From Parvularcula oceani (GTDB lineage Bacteria; Pseudomonadota; Alphaproteobacteria; Caulobacterales; Parvularculaceae), in assembly GCF_000733125.1 (NCBI RefSeq), contig NZ_JPHU01000007.1:117148-181147 (forward strand): a DNA stretch of 64,000 bases. Direction: 5' to 3'. Below, piece by piece: positions 47,267 to 55,175 of the stretch. Under the pieces are notes generated by a model. The model saw only the letters and a program-made list of their open reading frames with translations, made no database searches and was not told the origin of the DNA. Every line of letters begins with the position of its first letter. Within the stretch, counting starts at the first letter, position 1. The position numbers and the translations under genes are program-made.

Positions 47267-47959
47267 ATGTCGCCCGCCGATATCGCCGCGGCCGATGACC
47301 CGGCGCCGGTGCGGGCGCTCATCGCTATCGACCCCTCCGCCGAGGCGGTTCTCTACGACGCGGCCCTGCGCGCGGGCGCCGATGCGGTCCTGCACGAACT
47401 CGACGCGCTGGCGCTCGGCCGGCGCGGGCTCGGCACCGATACGCCCAGGATCGAGGTGCGGCTGCAATGCCATCCGGTCTTCGCGCGCCGCGACCATGCC
47501 TATCTCGCCATCATCTCCGCAGGTCATCCCGCCTATGAGGGGGACAAGCGCTTCAAATACGTCCTGCCGGATGGCAGCCGCTTCTGCACGATGGGGGCGG
47601 GGCCCAAGAACATGAACCCGCTCTTCGGCACGCTGGTCTCCGACCTCAACCGCGTCTGGGATGTGAACCAGCTCCTCCCCGACACCTATGACGCCATGAT
47701 CCAGCATCCCGGCGTGACCCGCGGAGAGATCACCGAGCGCGAGGCGGTCGAATATCTCTTCGCCGCCGACAGGGCCTATGCGGACGAGACCGATTACGAC
47801 ATGGTCCCGTTCAGCTGGTCGGGCGGCTACAATTCGAACTCCTATATCGCAGGCCTTCTCGCCGCCGCCGGGTGGGAGGCGAAGAAGCCGCCGCGCGTTC
47901 CGGGCTGGACCAAGCCGCTTCCTCGAGAAGCCTTCGGAATCCGCTCCGACACCCCTTGA
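47267..47959 (+). CDS. Uncharacterised protein with GGYNSNSYIAGLL motif
   Basis: 230 residues, no signal peptide or transmembrane helix. The first half has short beta/alpha segments (VRALIAIDPSAEAVLYDAAL, YLAIISAGH). The C-terminal half reads YDMVPFSWSGGYNSNSYIAGLLAAAG followed by PPRVPGWTKPLP. To my recollection a similar NSNSY...PGW.KP.P tail occurs at the ends of some polymorphic toxins; this is a resemblance, not a family call. It starts 7 bp after nuoI, so it is transcribed with the nuo genes, and it lies next to the RHS remnant. Confidence 0.65.
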   Translation: MSPADIAAADDPAPVRALIAIDPSAEAVLYDAALRAGADAVLHELDALALGRRGLGTDTPRIEVRLQCHPVFARRDHAYLAIISAGHPAYEGDKRFKYVLPDGSRFCTMGAGPKNMNPLFGTLVSDLNRVWDVNQLLPDTYDAMIQHPGVTRGEITEREAVEYLFAADRAYADETDYDMVPFSWSGGYNSNSYIAGLLAAAGWEAKKPPRVPGWTKPLPREAFGIRSDTP

Positions 47960-48027
47960 TTCTTGCCGCAGGCTGGGCCACTTACGCGCTTCCTCACGCG
48001 GGCGCCTCGGCGCAGCGCAAGAGGAAC

Positions 48028-48117
48028 GGAGAGGTGCCGGAGTGGTCGAACGGGGCGGTCTCGAAAACCGTTGAGCCCGCAAGGGTTCCGAGGGTTCGAA
48101 TCCCTCTCTCTCCGCCA
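48028..48117 (+). tRNA. tRNA-Ser (anticodon CGA)
   Basis: 90-base class II tRNA with encoded CCA. The acceptor GGAGAGG pairs with TCTCTCC, the anticodon stem GCGGT/ACCGT encloses CTCGAAA (anticodon CGA, reading UCG), a long variable arm TTGAGCCCGCAAGGGTTCC follows, and the T-arm is GAGGGTTCGAATCCCTC. Its last six bases start a 44-bp repeat that recurs 3.1 kb downstream. Confidence 0.95.
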
Positions 48118-48155
48118 CGCAGTCCCGAACTTCTGCTCGGAACAGGCGCTTCGGC
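48112..48155 (+). repeat. 44-bp direct repeat, copy 1 (overlaps tRNA-Ser 3' end)
   Basis: Starts at CCGCCA of the tRNA end and runs through CGCAGTCCCGAACTTCTG and TCGGAACAGGCGCTTCGGC. It is identical to copy 2 at 51253-51296 except for one base (c at 48136, g at 51277). Because it is anchored on a tRNA 3' end and bounds an AT-richer segment, it may mark an old integration site. Confidence 0.75.
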
Positions 48156-48352
48156 GCCAACTGCCCTGGCTGTCCCGCCTTTTCAGCCTCATTTCATGTC
48201 CGGCGCCGCCTTTTCCGGCCCCAACAGGGCTCTTCGCGCGACCCTTCCGGGCGAGGACTCTGCAGCAAGAATGGTTGGGACGGTCTCGGCGCGGAACAGG
48301 GATATTTCGATCAACCGAGGGAAGTAACTGCGGTCCGCCCGCGGTTTCGGAC

Positions 48353-48721
48353 ATGGCAAGTCCTCTCCATGGGCAGGTCGAGGAGAAGGCGCAGCTCATC
48401 GCTTCGATCGTCACCACGCGGACGAGGGGAAGGACCTTGCACCGACCGGAGAGCCGCCGCTTCCCCCTCGCCGACGAGCGCGGCCCGATCGTGCTGATCA
48501 CCGGCGACGACGGCAAGAAGATCGCGCAGAACAGCTATGACGAGTGGGGCGTGCCGACCGGCAGCCACACCGGCCGCTTCGGCTATATCGGTCAGACGAA
48601 GATCGGCGGCACCGAGCTATGGCATTCCAAGGCGCGGGCGTATTCTCCCCGCCTCGGCCGCTTCCTGCAGTCCGACCCGATCGGCTTGGGGGGGGGGGGC
48701 AGTGAGCCTCTCAAATCCTAG
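48353..48721 (+). pseudogene. RHS repeat-associated core domain, N-terminally truncated
   Basis: From about base 48440 the frame encodes the end of an RHS core: FPLADERGPIVLITGDDGKKIAQNSYDEWGVPT...GRFGYIGQTKIGGTELWHSKARAYSPRLGRFLQSDPIG. The long YD-repeat barrel that should precede it is absent, and an ATG at 48353 is the only nearby start. After the DPIG motif the frame enters a run of 12 G (48688-48699) and ends in the nonsense SEPLKS. Removing one G joins it to the tip read in the next frame (AVSLSNPSGMAQNN). RHS proteins deliver C-terminal toxins; this is a remnant or a spare tip cassette. Confidence 0.75.
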
Positions 48722-49391
48722 TGGCATGGCTCAGAATAACGGAACCTATACCTGCACAGGATCGAGAATCAGGCGTACTGCTACCACAAAAAAGCCAGCT
48801 AGCTGTGCGGTTACTGGCGGATCATATGTTTCTCCGGAGCCGATAGCAGCGATGGGTGGGGGAGCAGCGTTTGCGGATGGCGGAAGGGCTTACGGTATTG
48901 CAGGCATGCGCCTAGGAAAGCCGTTGCAGCCTCCTACCGTGGATCAGATCAAAGCTACCCAACAGCAAACGAATGGTTCACTGCTCGGGAAGGTGTGGAC
49001 GCTTCCTTATACCCTCGTCGGCGCTGCGTTGGGAATGGCGAACATAACAATTGGTGCACTGCTGGGTAACGAAGTAGGGATCAGTTTCGGTAACAGCGCG
49101 GTTCAGTTTCTTGGTGGGGCTCTTGGGAAAGGGGCTTTGACATTGGGGAACTCTGTAATATACGGATCAGAAAGTCAGCCGGGCAGCTTGGGTGCCTATT
49201 AGGGCGATTGGGACCACCCTCTATTTTCCCTGGGAAAGCACGAACAGGCGCATACCTATCAAGCAGAAGTTCTGGGGCCGTTTTATCTTCCGGTTTACTT
49301 CCTGTCTGGGGCTGTCGCTGATGTTGATGGAAACAGAATGGGGAACGATGCACAGCGTTACGCTGACCCTTACGAAAATGGCGCATGGTAG
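48700..49391 (+). pseudogene. RHS C-terminal tip 1, zincin-like toxin, with in-frame stop
   Basis: The frame after the G tract begins with PSGMAQNN and runs through PEPIAAMGGGAAFADGG and a hydrophobic stretch (LVGAALGMANITIGALLG) to GALTLGNSVIYG. A TAG at 49200-49202 interrupts LGAY*GDWDHPLFSLGKHEQAHTYQAEVLGPFYLPVYFLSG; reading goes on in the same frame to TGG TAG at 49391. Tip 2 has Tyr at the interrupted position, so one base change made the stop. HEQAH is an HEXXH zincin motif, suggesting a metallopeptidase-type toxin. Base composition is richer in A/T than the neighbours. Confidence 0.68.
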
Positions 49392-49815
49392 AGTGGAAGA
49401 TGAGATTGGTACTTTTTTTATGCTGTCGGCGTGTGAGCTAGTTTATAATCCTATAGTGAGTCCGCCAGTTCTGGTGGCGGCTGAGGGACCTCTGCTATTT
49501 CGAACGATTGGTTCGGACGGAGAAGTGTACGCTTATACTCTTAACGCTGGACAATATATATTTGTTGTCAATCATAATGAATCTGATAATCAGAGAAGTA
49601 ATCGCGTATATCAGATCATGGAAAAATCCGACACAATCGTATATCAGGTTGACAGCGAGATTATCAGATCTCTCCGGCGCCAACAGCAAAAACTCGAGAG
49701 GGGTTATGTAGTTGTTCAGTGCTTAGAACGGGAGCAGCTCGGCAGAAGAATGGTCATGGCTTCGGGAAAAAATATTAAGGCTCAAAAGTGCTTATCGATT
49801 GGGACAGAATCATAA
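49385..49815 (+). pseudogene. Putative immunity lipoprotein 1, frameshifted in a T tract
   Basis: ATG 49385 overlaps the tip 1 end and starts MVEWKMRLVLF. With one more T in the run of seven at 49413-49419 the frame continues FMLSACELVYNPIVSPPVLVAAEG, a complete lipoprotein signal with an LSAC lipobox, and on to the stop at 49815. As written, the lipoprotein frame lacks that start. It is a paralogue of the gene at 50298: shared SPPVL/QPPVL, AAEG.L..R..GSDG..Y, SLRRQQ, VVQCLE...LGRR. Strongly A/T-rich. Immunity is inferred from the gene order and export signal. Confidence 0.65.
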
Positions 49816-49965
49816 TCGTGATTCGAAAGAGTATTGGAAAGGAGGGCGCGGCTGAAAACTATTTTGTGTGTCCGTTACTCGTACTCGTGGTGCAGCAATC
49901 AGCATAGGCTCAGATAGAGGGCTGCTGCCAGCGGCGGCAAGACGAGCGCAAGAAGCTTTTCATGA

Positions 49966-50316
49966 ATAGGGGTCGCCTACGGCGGCGAAGTAGTTGCGGC
50001 ACTCGCCGGGCTGGAGGCGTTCAATGGTGGTGAGTTAACGCTCGATAACGCAGTGATCTACGGCGGCGACACATCTCCTTCAGGCGCGGGTGCGTACTAC
50101 GGACCAGGCAACTCCAAGGGGTGGCGCCATGGTGATGTTGTGTTTGGTGATCATGCACGAGGGCACACCTACCAGGCAGAGCTTCTGGGACCCTTCTACC
50201 TTCCGGTCTATTCGCTGTCCGGCGGTATCGCCAGCGTGTATGGCAACAGCATGGAGAATGACGCGCAATGGTACGCAAACCCTCACGAGCCTGGTGCATG
50301 GTGGAGTGGTCGCTGA
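49966..50316 (+). pseudogene. RHS C-terminal tip 2, truncated
   Basis: Open frame from just after a TGA at 49963 to 50316, without a convincing start. The protein GVAYGGEVVAALAGLEAFNGGELTLDNAVIYGGDTSPSGAGAYYG...FGDHARGHTYQAELLGPFYLPVYSLSGG aligns with the end of tip 1. The zincin motif is changed to HARGH (the catalytic Glu lost), so it would be inactive. It has no RHS core of its own, as expected of an orphan tip displaced by recombination. The lipoprotein gene overlaps its last 19 bases. Confidence 0.62.
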
Positions 50317-50723
50317 AGCTCGCCGGCCTTACGCTCCTCGCAGCATGTGAGACCTTCAGTGTACCACCAATATCACAGCCGCCGGTTCTGCTGGCGGCCG
50401 AGGGATCGTTAACAATCCGCTACGAAGGCAGCGACGGCAGGACCTATACCGGTTCTTTGAAAGAAGATACGTATCGCTGGATTGGCCTGAATGCCCCAGA
50501 GGGCAACATCATGCACGGATCCCCTCAAGCAATTCTATTGCCGTCAGGTGAGGTCGCGTACGAGATTGACGAAGGAACCGTCTATTCTCTTCGGCGCCAG
50601 CAGATGGAGATCGGCAGGAGTTGGCTAGTGGTGCAGTGTCTTGAGCAGGATCGCTTAGGGCGAAGAATTGTCACGAGGCGCGGCAAGCGTATGACGAGCG
50701 CCGAATGCCTCGGGGGCGTATAA
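50298..50723 (+). CDS. Putative immunity lipoprotein 2
   Basis: 141 residues from ATG 50298 (an earlier start at 50268 would disrupt the signal). Lipoprotein signal MVEWSLKLAGLTLLAAC with Cys17, then TFSVPPISQPPVLLAAEGSLTIRYEGSDGRTYTGSL and a C-terminal VYSLRRQQMEIGRSWLVVQCLEQDRLGRRIV. It is intact, unlike its paralogue at 49385. It overlaps the end of tip 2, the usual order toxin then immunity. A lipoprotein would protect the periplasm, consistent with a toxin acting there. Confidence 0.7.
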   Translation: MVEWSLKLAGLTLLAACETFSVPPISQPPVLLAAEGSLTIRYEGSDGRTYTGSLKEDTYRWIGLNAPEGNIMHGSPQAILLPSGEVAYEIDEGTVYSLRRQQMEIGRSWLVVQCLEQDRLGRRIVTRRGKRMTSAECLGGV

Positions 50724-50900
50724 TTCTTAAGCCAGGCGGACAGCTCTCACTGTGCAGCGTGTGAGCGTACGCAGAGCTCGGAGCCGGTGTGATCGTTTGT
50801 CCACTTAATTCTCTCGTCTCCTTTGCGTTCTGCTGGTGGTTCCTGCGCGAGACCCGTGCCTGATCTACCGATTGGATGCGCTGGGGAGCGAGCTACGATC

Positions 50901-51143
50901 ATGAAGAAGTTTCTCCATTGCGCGCCGATTGCGCTTATTGCTCTCGGCACGGCCGCTGCGCAGGACTGGGTGCTGCCGCTCAATGCTGCAAGCGACCTTC
51001 CGCCGAGCGGGGAGGCCGTGACCGCTCTCGCCTTCGACGTGCAGACGCGCTTCGGCGAGGCGGCCACCGCGACCTCTACGACATCGCGCCTGCGCATCGG
51101 GACGCCCGAAGGGCTGCAGGTCGGCGATATCTCGCTCGGCTAG
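50901..51143 (+). CDS. Small secreted protein, function unknown
   Basis: 80 residues: signal peptide MKKFLHCAPIALIALGTAAAQ, then a short mature part (DWVLPLNAASDLPPSGEAV..LAFDVQTRFGEA..TSRLRIGTPEGLQVGDISLG). No family was recognised. Composition is back to the GC-rich norm here. It may be the start of a longer gene cut short at the island boundary, since the second 44-bp repeat begins 110 bp downstream. Confidence 0.5.
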   Translation: MKKFLHCAPIALIALGTAAAQDWVLPLNAASDLPPSGEAVTALAFDVQTRFGEAATATSTTSRLRIGTPEGLQVGDISLG

Positions 51144-51564
51144 AGCGCAGTACTCCCGCAGAACGTGCGCCAAACTGCGCGCTGTTCGCTATAAGTCCCT
51201 GTTTCCAAAGTCGTGCAGACGCGGAGATCAGAGTTCGAGCGGACTGCTTCCACCGCCACGCAGTCCCGAACTTCTGGTCGGAACAGGCGCTTCGGCTCGT
51301 GCGAGCGGGAGAAGAGCGTTTTCGGCTGCGACAGGCATACTTTTAAAGGCTTGTCGCAGGCAGGGCTGCCGACAGGCGCCAAGGGGCGCAGTGTCTGCTG
51401 GGCCGCCGCGGCAACCGCCCGCGGCGAACGCTCCTTTCTCAGTCCCATCCTCGAGCGTCTCCTCGAAGCCGGGCATCGAGCAGGGGCCTGAGAGGGCCTG
51501 CGGCGGCCTGCCGCCCTTTGGCGGAAGAGGTTCTGCCGCAGGCTGAATGCTCGGGAGGCCGGCT
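51144..51564. other. Gene-free stretch at the island right edge
   Basis: Contains repeat copy 2 and, just before it, AGTTCGAGC...CACCGCCA, which faintly resembles a tRNA T-arm and acceptor end. The rest (51300-51560) is GC-rich with short inverted pieces (CTGCGGCGGCCTGCCGCC). Open frames across it on both strands lack starts with ribosome sites and have no recognisable family. Confidence 0.4.
51253..51296 (+). repeat. 44-bp direct repeat, copy 2
   Basis: 43 of 44 bases match copy 1 at 48112-48155, in the same orientation, 3141 bp apart. The match begins abruptly at CCGCCA and ends at TTCGGC. Confidence 0.75.
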
Positions 51565-51984
51565 TCAGCGATCGTTCGCCATCGCTGCCATGCAAGCCTC
51601 GTGATCCGCAGCCTCCAGGCCGCAGAGCGCCGAGATCCGATAGGTCCCGTCGCGGCCGCGTTCGAGGCGGAAATGAACCTCGTCGCCTTGTTCCAGCCCG
51701 TCGAGCGCGACGCCGCGCATGGCTTCGAAACTCATGGTCATCGCATCCATGCCGGCCGCGGGGATCGCATCATGCGCGATGCGGATGCGGCTTGACCCCT
51801 CGGCTGCGACCACGCGCCCCCGGACAATGCCTGTCTCGGCTGCGGTCATCGCACCGTGATCCATGCCGTCTGGCCTATCCATGGCCTGGGTGGTCTCGGT
51901 TTCGGCGATATCGGTATCTGCGGCGTCTTCGCCGCAGGCTGCGAGGAGCAGCAAGGATGCGGTCGCAGCCAGGATCGGTTTCAT
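51565..51984 (-). CDS. CusF-like copper-binding lipoprotein
   Basis: 139 residues. Lipoprotein signal ending LLLLAAC, a linker with GMDHGAM, then the copper-binding domain (GIVRGRVVAAEG..RIRIAHDAIPAAGMDAMTMSFEA, about residues 52-115) with the His and Met residues used by CusF, and a short C-terminal tail with two cysteines (ALCGLEAADHEACMAAM). Last gene of the efflux operon; the start overlaps the CusA stop as ATGA. It would carry Cu(I)/Ag(I) to the pump in the periplasm. Confidence 0.85.
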   Translation of the reverse strand: MKPILAATASLLLLAACGEDAADTDIAETETTQAMDRPDGMDHGAMTAAETGIVRGRVVAAEGSSRIRIAHDAIPAAGMDAMTMSFEAMRGVALDGLEQGDEVHFRLERGRDGTYRISALCGLEAADHEACMAAMANDR

Positions 51985-54900
51985 GTCAGTTCTCCTTTGG
52001 GGGCAGAGGGGATGCGGCGGGATCCGGAGATCCGTCCGCCGCGGCGGGAAAGGGAGCGGAGGGTCCAGACCTCGACGACGACCGGGATGACGATCAGCGT
52101 CAGGAGCGTCGTCGTCACCATGCCGCCCAGCATGGGCAGGGCGATCCGGCGCATCACGTCCGCGCCGAGGCCGTCGGTGAGGAAGATCGGCGCGAGGCCG
52201 ACGATGATCGTCGTCACCGTCATCAGCTTCGGCCGCACCCGCGCGACGGCGCCCGCGACGACCGCGCGGCCCACCGCCGCTTCGTCTTCGGGGCGCGCCT
52301 CGCGCAGCTGCTGGTCGATGTAGAGCAGCATGACGACAGCCGTCTCGACGGCGATCCCGCCAAGCGCGATGAAGCCGACGGCGACGGCGACGGAGAGATC
52401 ATAGCCCGCGAGGTAGACGGCCCAGAGCCCGCCGATCAGGCCGAAGGGCAGGGACAGGAGCACGATCAGCGTCCGGTCGAGCCTGCCGAAATGCAGCATG
52501 AGGAGGAGGAAGACGAGCCCGACCGCGGCCGGGATGGCGATGGCGAGGCGGGCCCGGGCCTCTTCCAGCTCCTCGTATTGGCCGGACCATTCGAGCGCGA
52601 CGCCGGGCGGCAGGTCGATGGCCGCCGCGACCGTTTCGCGCGCTTCGGCGACGTAGCCGCCGAGATCGCGTCCTTCGATATCGACGAAGACCCAGCCCGT
52701 CAGCCTCGCATTCTCGGAGCGGATCATGGGCGGGCCGTCGGCATAGGCGACGCTCGCCACCTCGCCGAGCGGGAAATGCGCGCCGCCGGGACCCGGGACG
52801 AGCACGCGCTCGATCGCCTCGGGCGTGTCGCGGAAGGGGCGGTCATAGCGCAGGACGATGCCGTAGCGCTCGCGGCCCTCGACGGCCTCGGTCAGGACGC
52901 TGCCGCCGAGCGCGGTCTGAACGACCATCTGGAAGGTGCCCATGTCGATGCCGCGCCGGGCGAGCTCGCTGCGGTCCGGCTCGACCTCGACATAGCGGCC
53001 GCCGAGGACGCGGTCGGCGAAGGCCGAGCGCGTGCCGGGCACGTCCTGAACCGCGCTTTCCACGGCTCTCGCCACCTCGGCGATCGTGCCCAGGTCGTCG
53101 CCGGTCACCTTGATGCCGACGGGCGTGCGTACGCCGGTCGAGACCATGTCCATGCGGATCTTGATCGGGTAGCCGAAGGAGTTGACGAGGCCGGGCATGC
53201 GCGTCGCCGCGTTGAGCTCCCGCGTGATGTCCTCCGCCGTCACGCCGTCGCGCCATTCGGACCGGGGGCGCAGCTCGACCCAGGTCTCGATCATGGTGAG
53301 CGGCGCGGGGTCGGTCGCCGTGTCCGCGCGCCCTGCCTTGCCGAAGACATTCGCCACCTCGGGCACGGTGAGCATGGCGCGGTTCGTCTGCTGAAGGATC
53401 TGCCGGACCTTGGTCTGGCTGACCGAGGGCAGGGTGGTCGGCATGTAGAGGAGCTCACCCTCGTAGAGCGGCGGCATGAACTCCGAGCCGAGTTTCGCCG
53501 CGGGCCACAATGCGCTGAGCGTCAGGAGAGCCGTCAGCGCGAGCGTCCATCGCCGCCGCCTCAGCGCGAGCGCCAGGATCGGGTTGTAGGCCCGGACGAA
53601 GAGGCGGGCGACCGGGTTCTGGTCCTCCCGCCGCACCCGTCCCTTGAGGAACAGGACCATCAGTACGGGGACGAGCGTGACCGAAAGCGCCGCGGCGAAG
53701 GCCATGGCGTAGGTCTTGGTGAAGGCGAGAGGGCTGAAGAGGCGGAAGCTCTGACCGGTCAGCGCGAAGACCGGCAGGAAGCTGACCACGATCACGAGGA
53801 GGGAGAAGAAGATGCCGGGGCCGACCTCCTTGGCCGCGTCGACAACGATGCGGCGGCGCTCGGCTTCGCTCACCCGTCCCGCCTCTGACAGCTTGCGCGC
53901 CGCGTTCTCGACCATGACGATCGAGGCGTCGACCATGGCGCCGATGGCGATGGCGATGCCCCCGAGGCTCATGATGTTCGCGGTCACCCCTTGCGCGTTC
54001 ATCACCACGAAGGCGGCGAGAACGCCGAGCGGCAGGGTGACGAGCGCGACGAGCGCCGCGCGGGCATGGAGGAGGAAGATCAGCGTGACGAGGGCGACGG
54101 CGATGCCCTCCTCGATCAGCTTGTGCTCGAGGTAGCTGACCGCCCCCTCGATCAGCGGGCCGCGGTCGTAGACGGAGACGATCTCGACCCCCTCGGGCAG
54201 GCCGGGCGCGAGTTCGGCGAGACGGGCCCGCACGGCCTGCGTGACCGCCAGCGCGTTCTCGCCATCGCGCATCACGACGATACCCGCGACGACCTCCCCC
54301 TCTCCGTTGAGGTCCACGACACCGCGGCGGAGCGCTGGCCCTTCCACGATCCGGCCGAGGTCGGAGAGGGTGACCGGCGTGCCGTCGCGGGCGTTGACGA
54401 CGACGTCCTCGAGGTCCGACCGCTCATCCACATAGCCGGAAGCGCGCACGACGTATTCCGTCTCGGCCTGCTCGATCGTCCGCCCGCCGACCTCGCCAGA
54501 AGACGACCGGATCGCCTCCGCGACGCGGGTCAGGGGCACGTCGAAGGCGCGCAGGCGGTTCGGATCGACCAGCACCTGATACTCGCGCTCATAGCCGCCG
54601 ACGGACGCGATCTCGGCGACACCGTCGAGCGCCGTCAGCTCCAGCTTGAGGTAGTAGTCCTGAATGGTGCGCAGCTCGGCCAGGCTGCGTTGTCCGGTCC
54701 GGTCGATCAACGCGTACTGATAGACCCAGCCGACGCCCGTGGCGTCGGGGCCCATCTGCACCTGCGCCGCTTCGGGCAGTTCCGCCCGCACCCGGGCGAG
54801 GGCGTTCGCGACCCGGTCGCGGGCCCAGTAGAGGTCGGTCCCGTCCTCGAACACGACCGTGACGAAGCTCGTGCCGAACATGGAGGAAGCGCGCACGTCC

Positions 54901-55175
54901 TCCGTTCGCGGCAGGCCTAGAAGGGCTGAGGAAAGGGGATAGGTGACGAGGTCTTCGACGACCTGGGGCGACTGCCCCGGAAAGTCGGTCCGCACGATGA
55001 CCTGCGTGTCGGTGAGGTCTGGGATCGCGTCGAGCGGCGTGCGCAGGACCGCCATCGTCCCCGCCACGGCGAGGGCGAGGCTGAGCGCGAGCACGATCAG
55101 GCGGTTTTCGACCGACCACTCGATCACGCCCGCGACCCAGGAGCGCGACGGGTCGTTCCCGGCGAGCTCGGCCAT
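51981..55175 (-). CDS. CusA-type heavy-metal RND efflux pump
   Basis: 1064-residue inner-membrane proton antiporter with twelve expected transmembrane helices and two large periplasmic loops. The TM4 motif IAIAIGAMVDASIVMVENAARKLSE is the HME4 (Cu/Ag, CusA) form rather than the DFG..VDGA of Co/Zn/Cd pumps. Also PLIEGAVSYLEHKLIEEGIAVALVTLIFL and GSEFMPPLYEGELLYMPTTLP. The start overlaps the CusB stop by one base (TGATG). It forms the tripartite pump with the adaptor and TolC-like gene upstream. Confidence 0.95.
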   Translation of the reverse strand: MAELAGNDPSRSWVAGVIEWSVENRLIVLALSLALAVAGTMAVLRTPLDAIPDLTDTQVIVRTDFPGQSPQVVEDLVTYPLSSALLGLPRTEDVRASSMFGTSFVTVVFEDGTDLYWARDRVANALARVRAELPEAAQVQMGPDATGVGWVYQYALIDRTGQRSLAELRTIQDYYLKLELTALDGVAEIASVGGYEREYQVLVDPNRLRAFDVPLTRVAEAIRSSSGEVGGRTIEQAETEYVVRASGYVDERSDLEDVVVNARDGTPVTLSDLGRIVEGPALRRGVVDLNGEGEVVAGIVVMRDGENALAVTQAVRARLAELAPGLPEGVEIVSVYDRGPLIEGAVSYLEHKLIEEGIAVALVTLIFLLHARAALVALVTLPLGVLAAFVVMNAQGVTANIMSLGGIAIAIGAMVDASIVMVENAARKLSEAGRVSEAERRRIVVDAAKEVGPGIFFSLLVIVVSFLPVFALTGQSFRLFSPLAFTKTYAMAFAAALSVTLVPVLMVLFLKGRVRREDQNPVARLFVRAYNPILALALRRRRWTLALTALLTLSALWPAAKLGSEFMPPLYEGELLYMPTTLPSVSQTKVRQILQQTNRAMLTVPEVANVFGKAGRADTATDPAPLTMIETWVELRPRSEWRDGVTAEDITRELNAATRMPGLVNSFGYPIKIRMDMVSTGVRTPVGIKVTGDDLGTIAEVARAVESAVQDVPGTRSAFADRVLGGRYVEVEPDRSELARRGIDMGTFQMVVQTALGGSVLTEAVEGRERYGIVLRYDRPFRDTPEAIERVLVPGPGGAHFPLGEVASVAYADGPPMIRSENARLTGWVFVDIEGRDLGGYVAEARETVAAAIDLPPGVALEWSGQYEELEEARARLAIAIPAAVGLVFLLLMLHFGRLDRTLIVLLSLPFGLIGGLWAVYLAGYDLSVAVAVGFIALGGIAVETAVVMLLYIDQQLREARPEDEAAVGRAVVAGAVARVRPKLMTVTTIIVGLAPIFLTDGLGADVMRRIALPMLGGMVTTTLLTLIVIPVVVEVWTLRSLSRRGGRISGSRRIPSAPKGELT

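Noticed and set aside
48311..48568. Short minus-strand frame opposite the RHS core
   Set aside because: The plus strand encodes a clear RHS core, and the minus frame has no support.
51140..51595. Minus-strand 151-residue open frame at the island edge
   Set aside because: Low-complexity Arg/Pro/Ser-rich translation crossing repeat copy 2; no ribosome site or domain.
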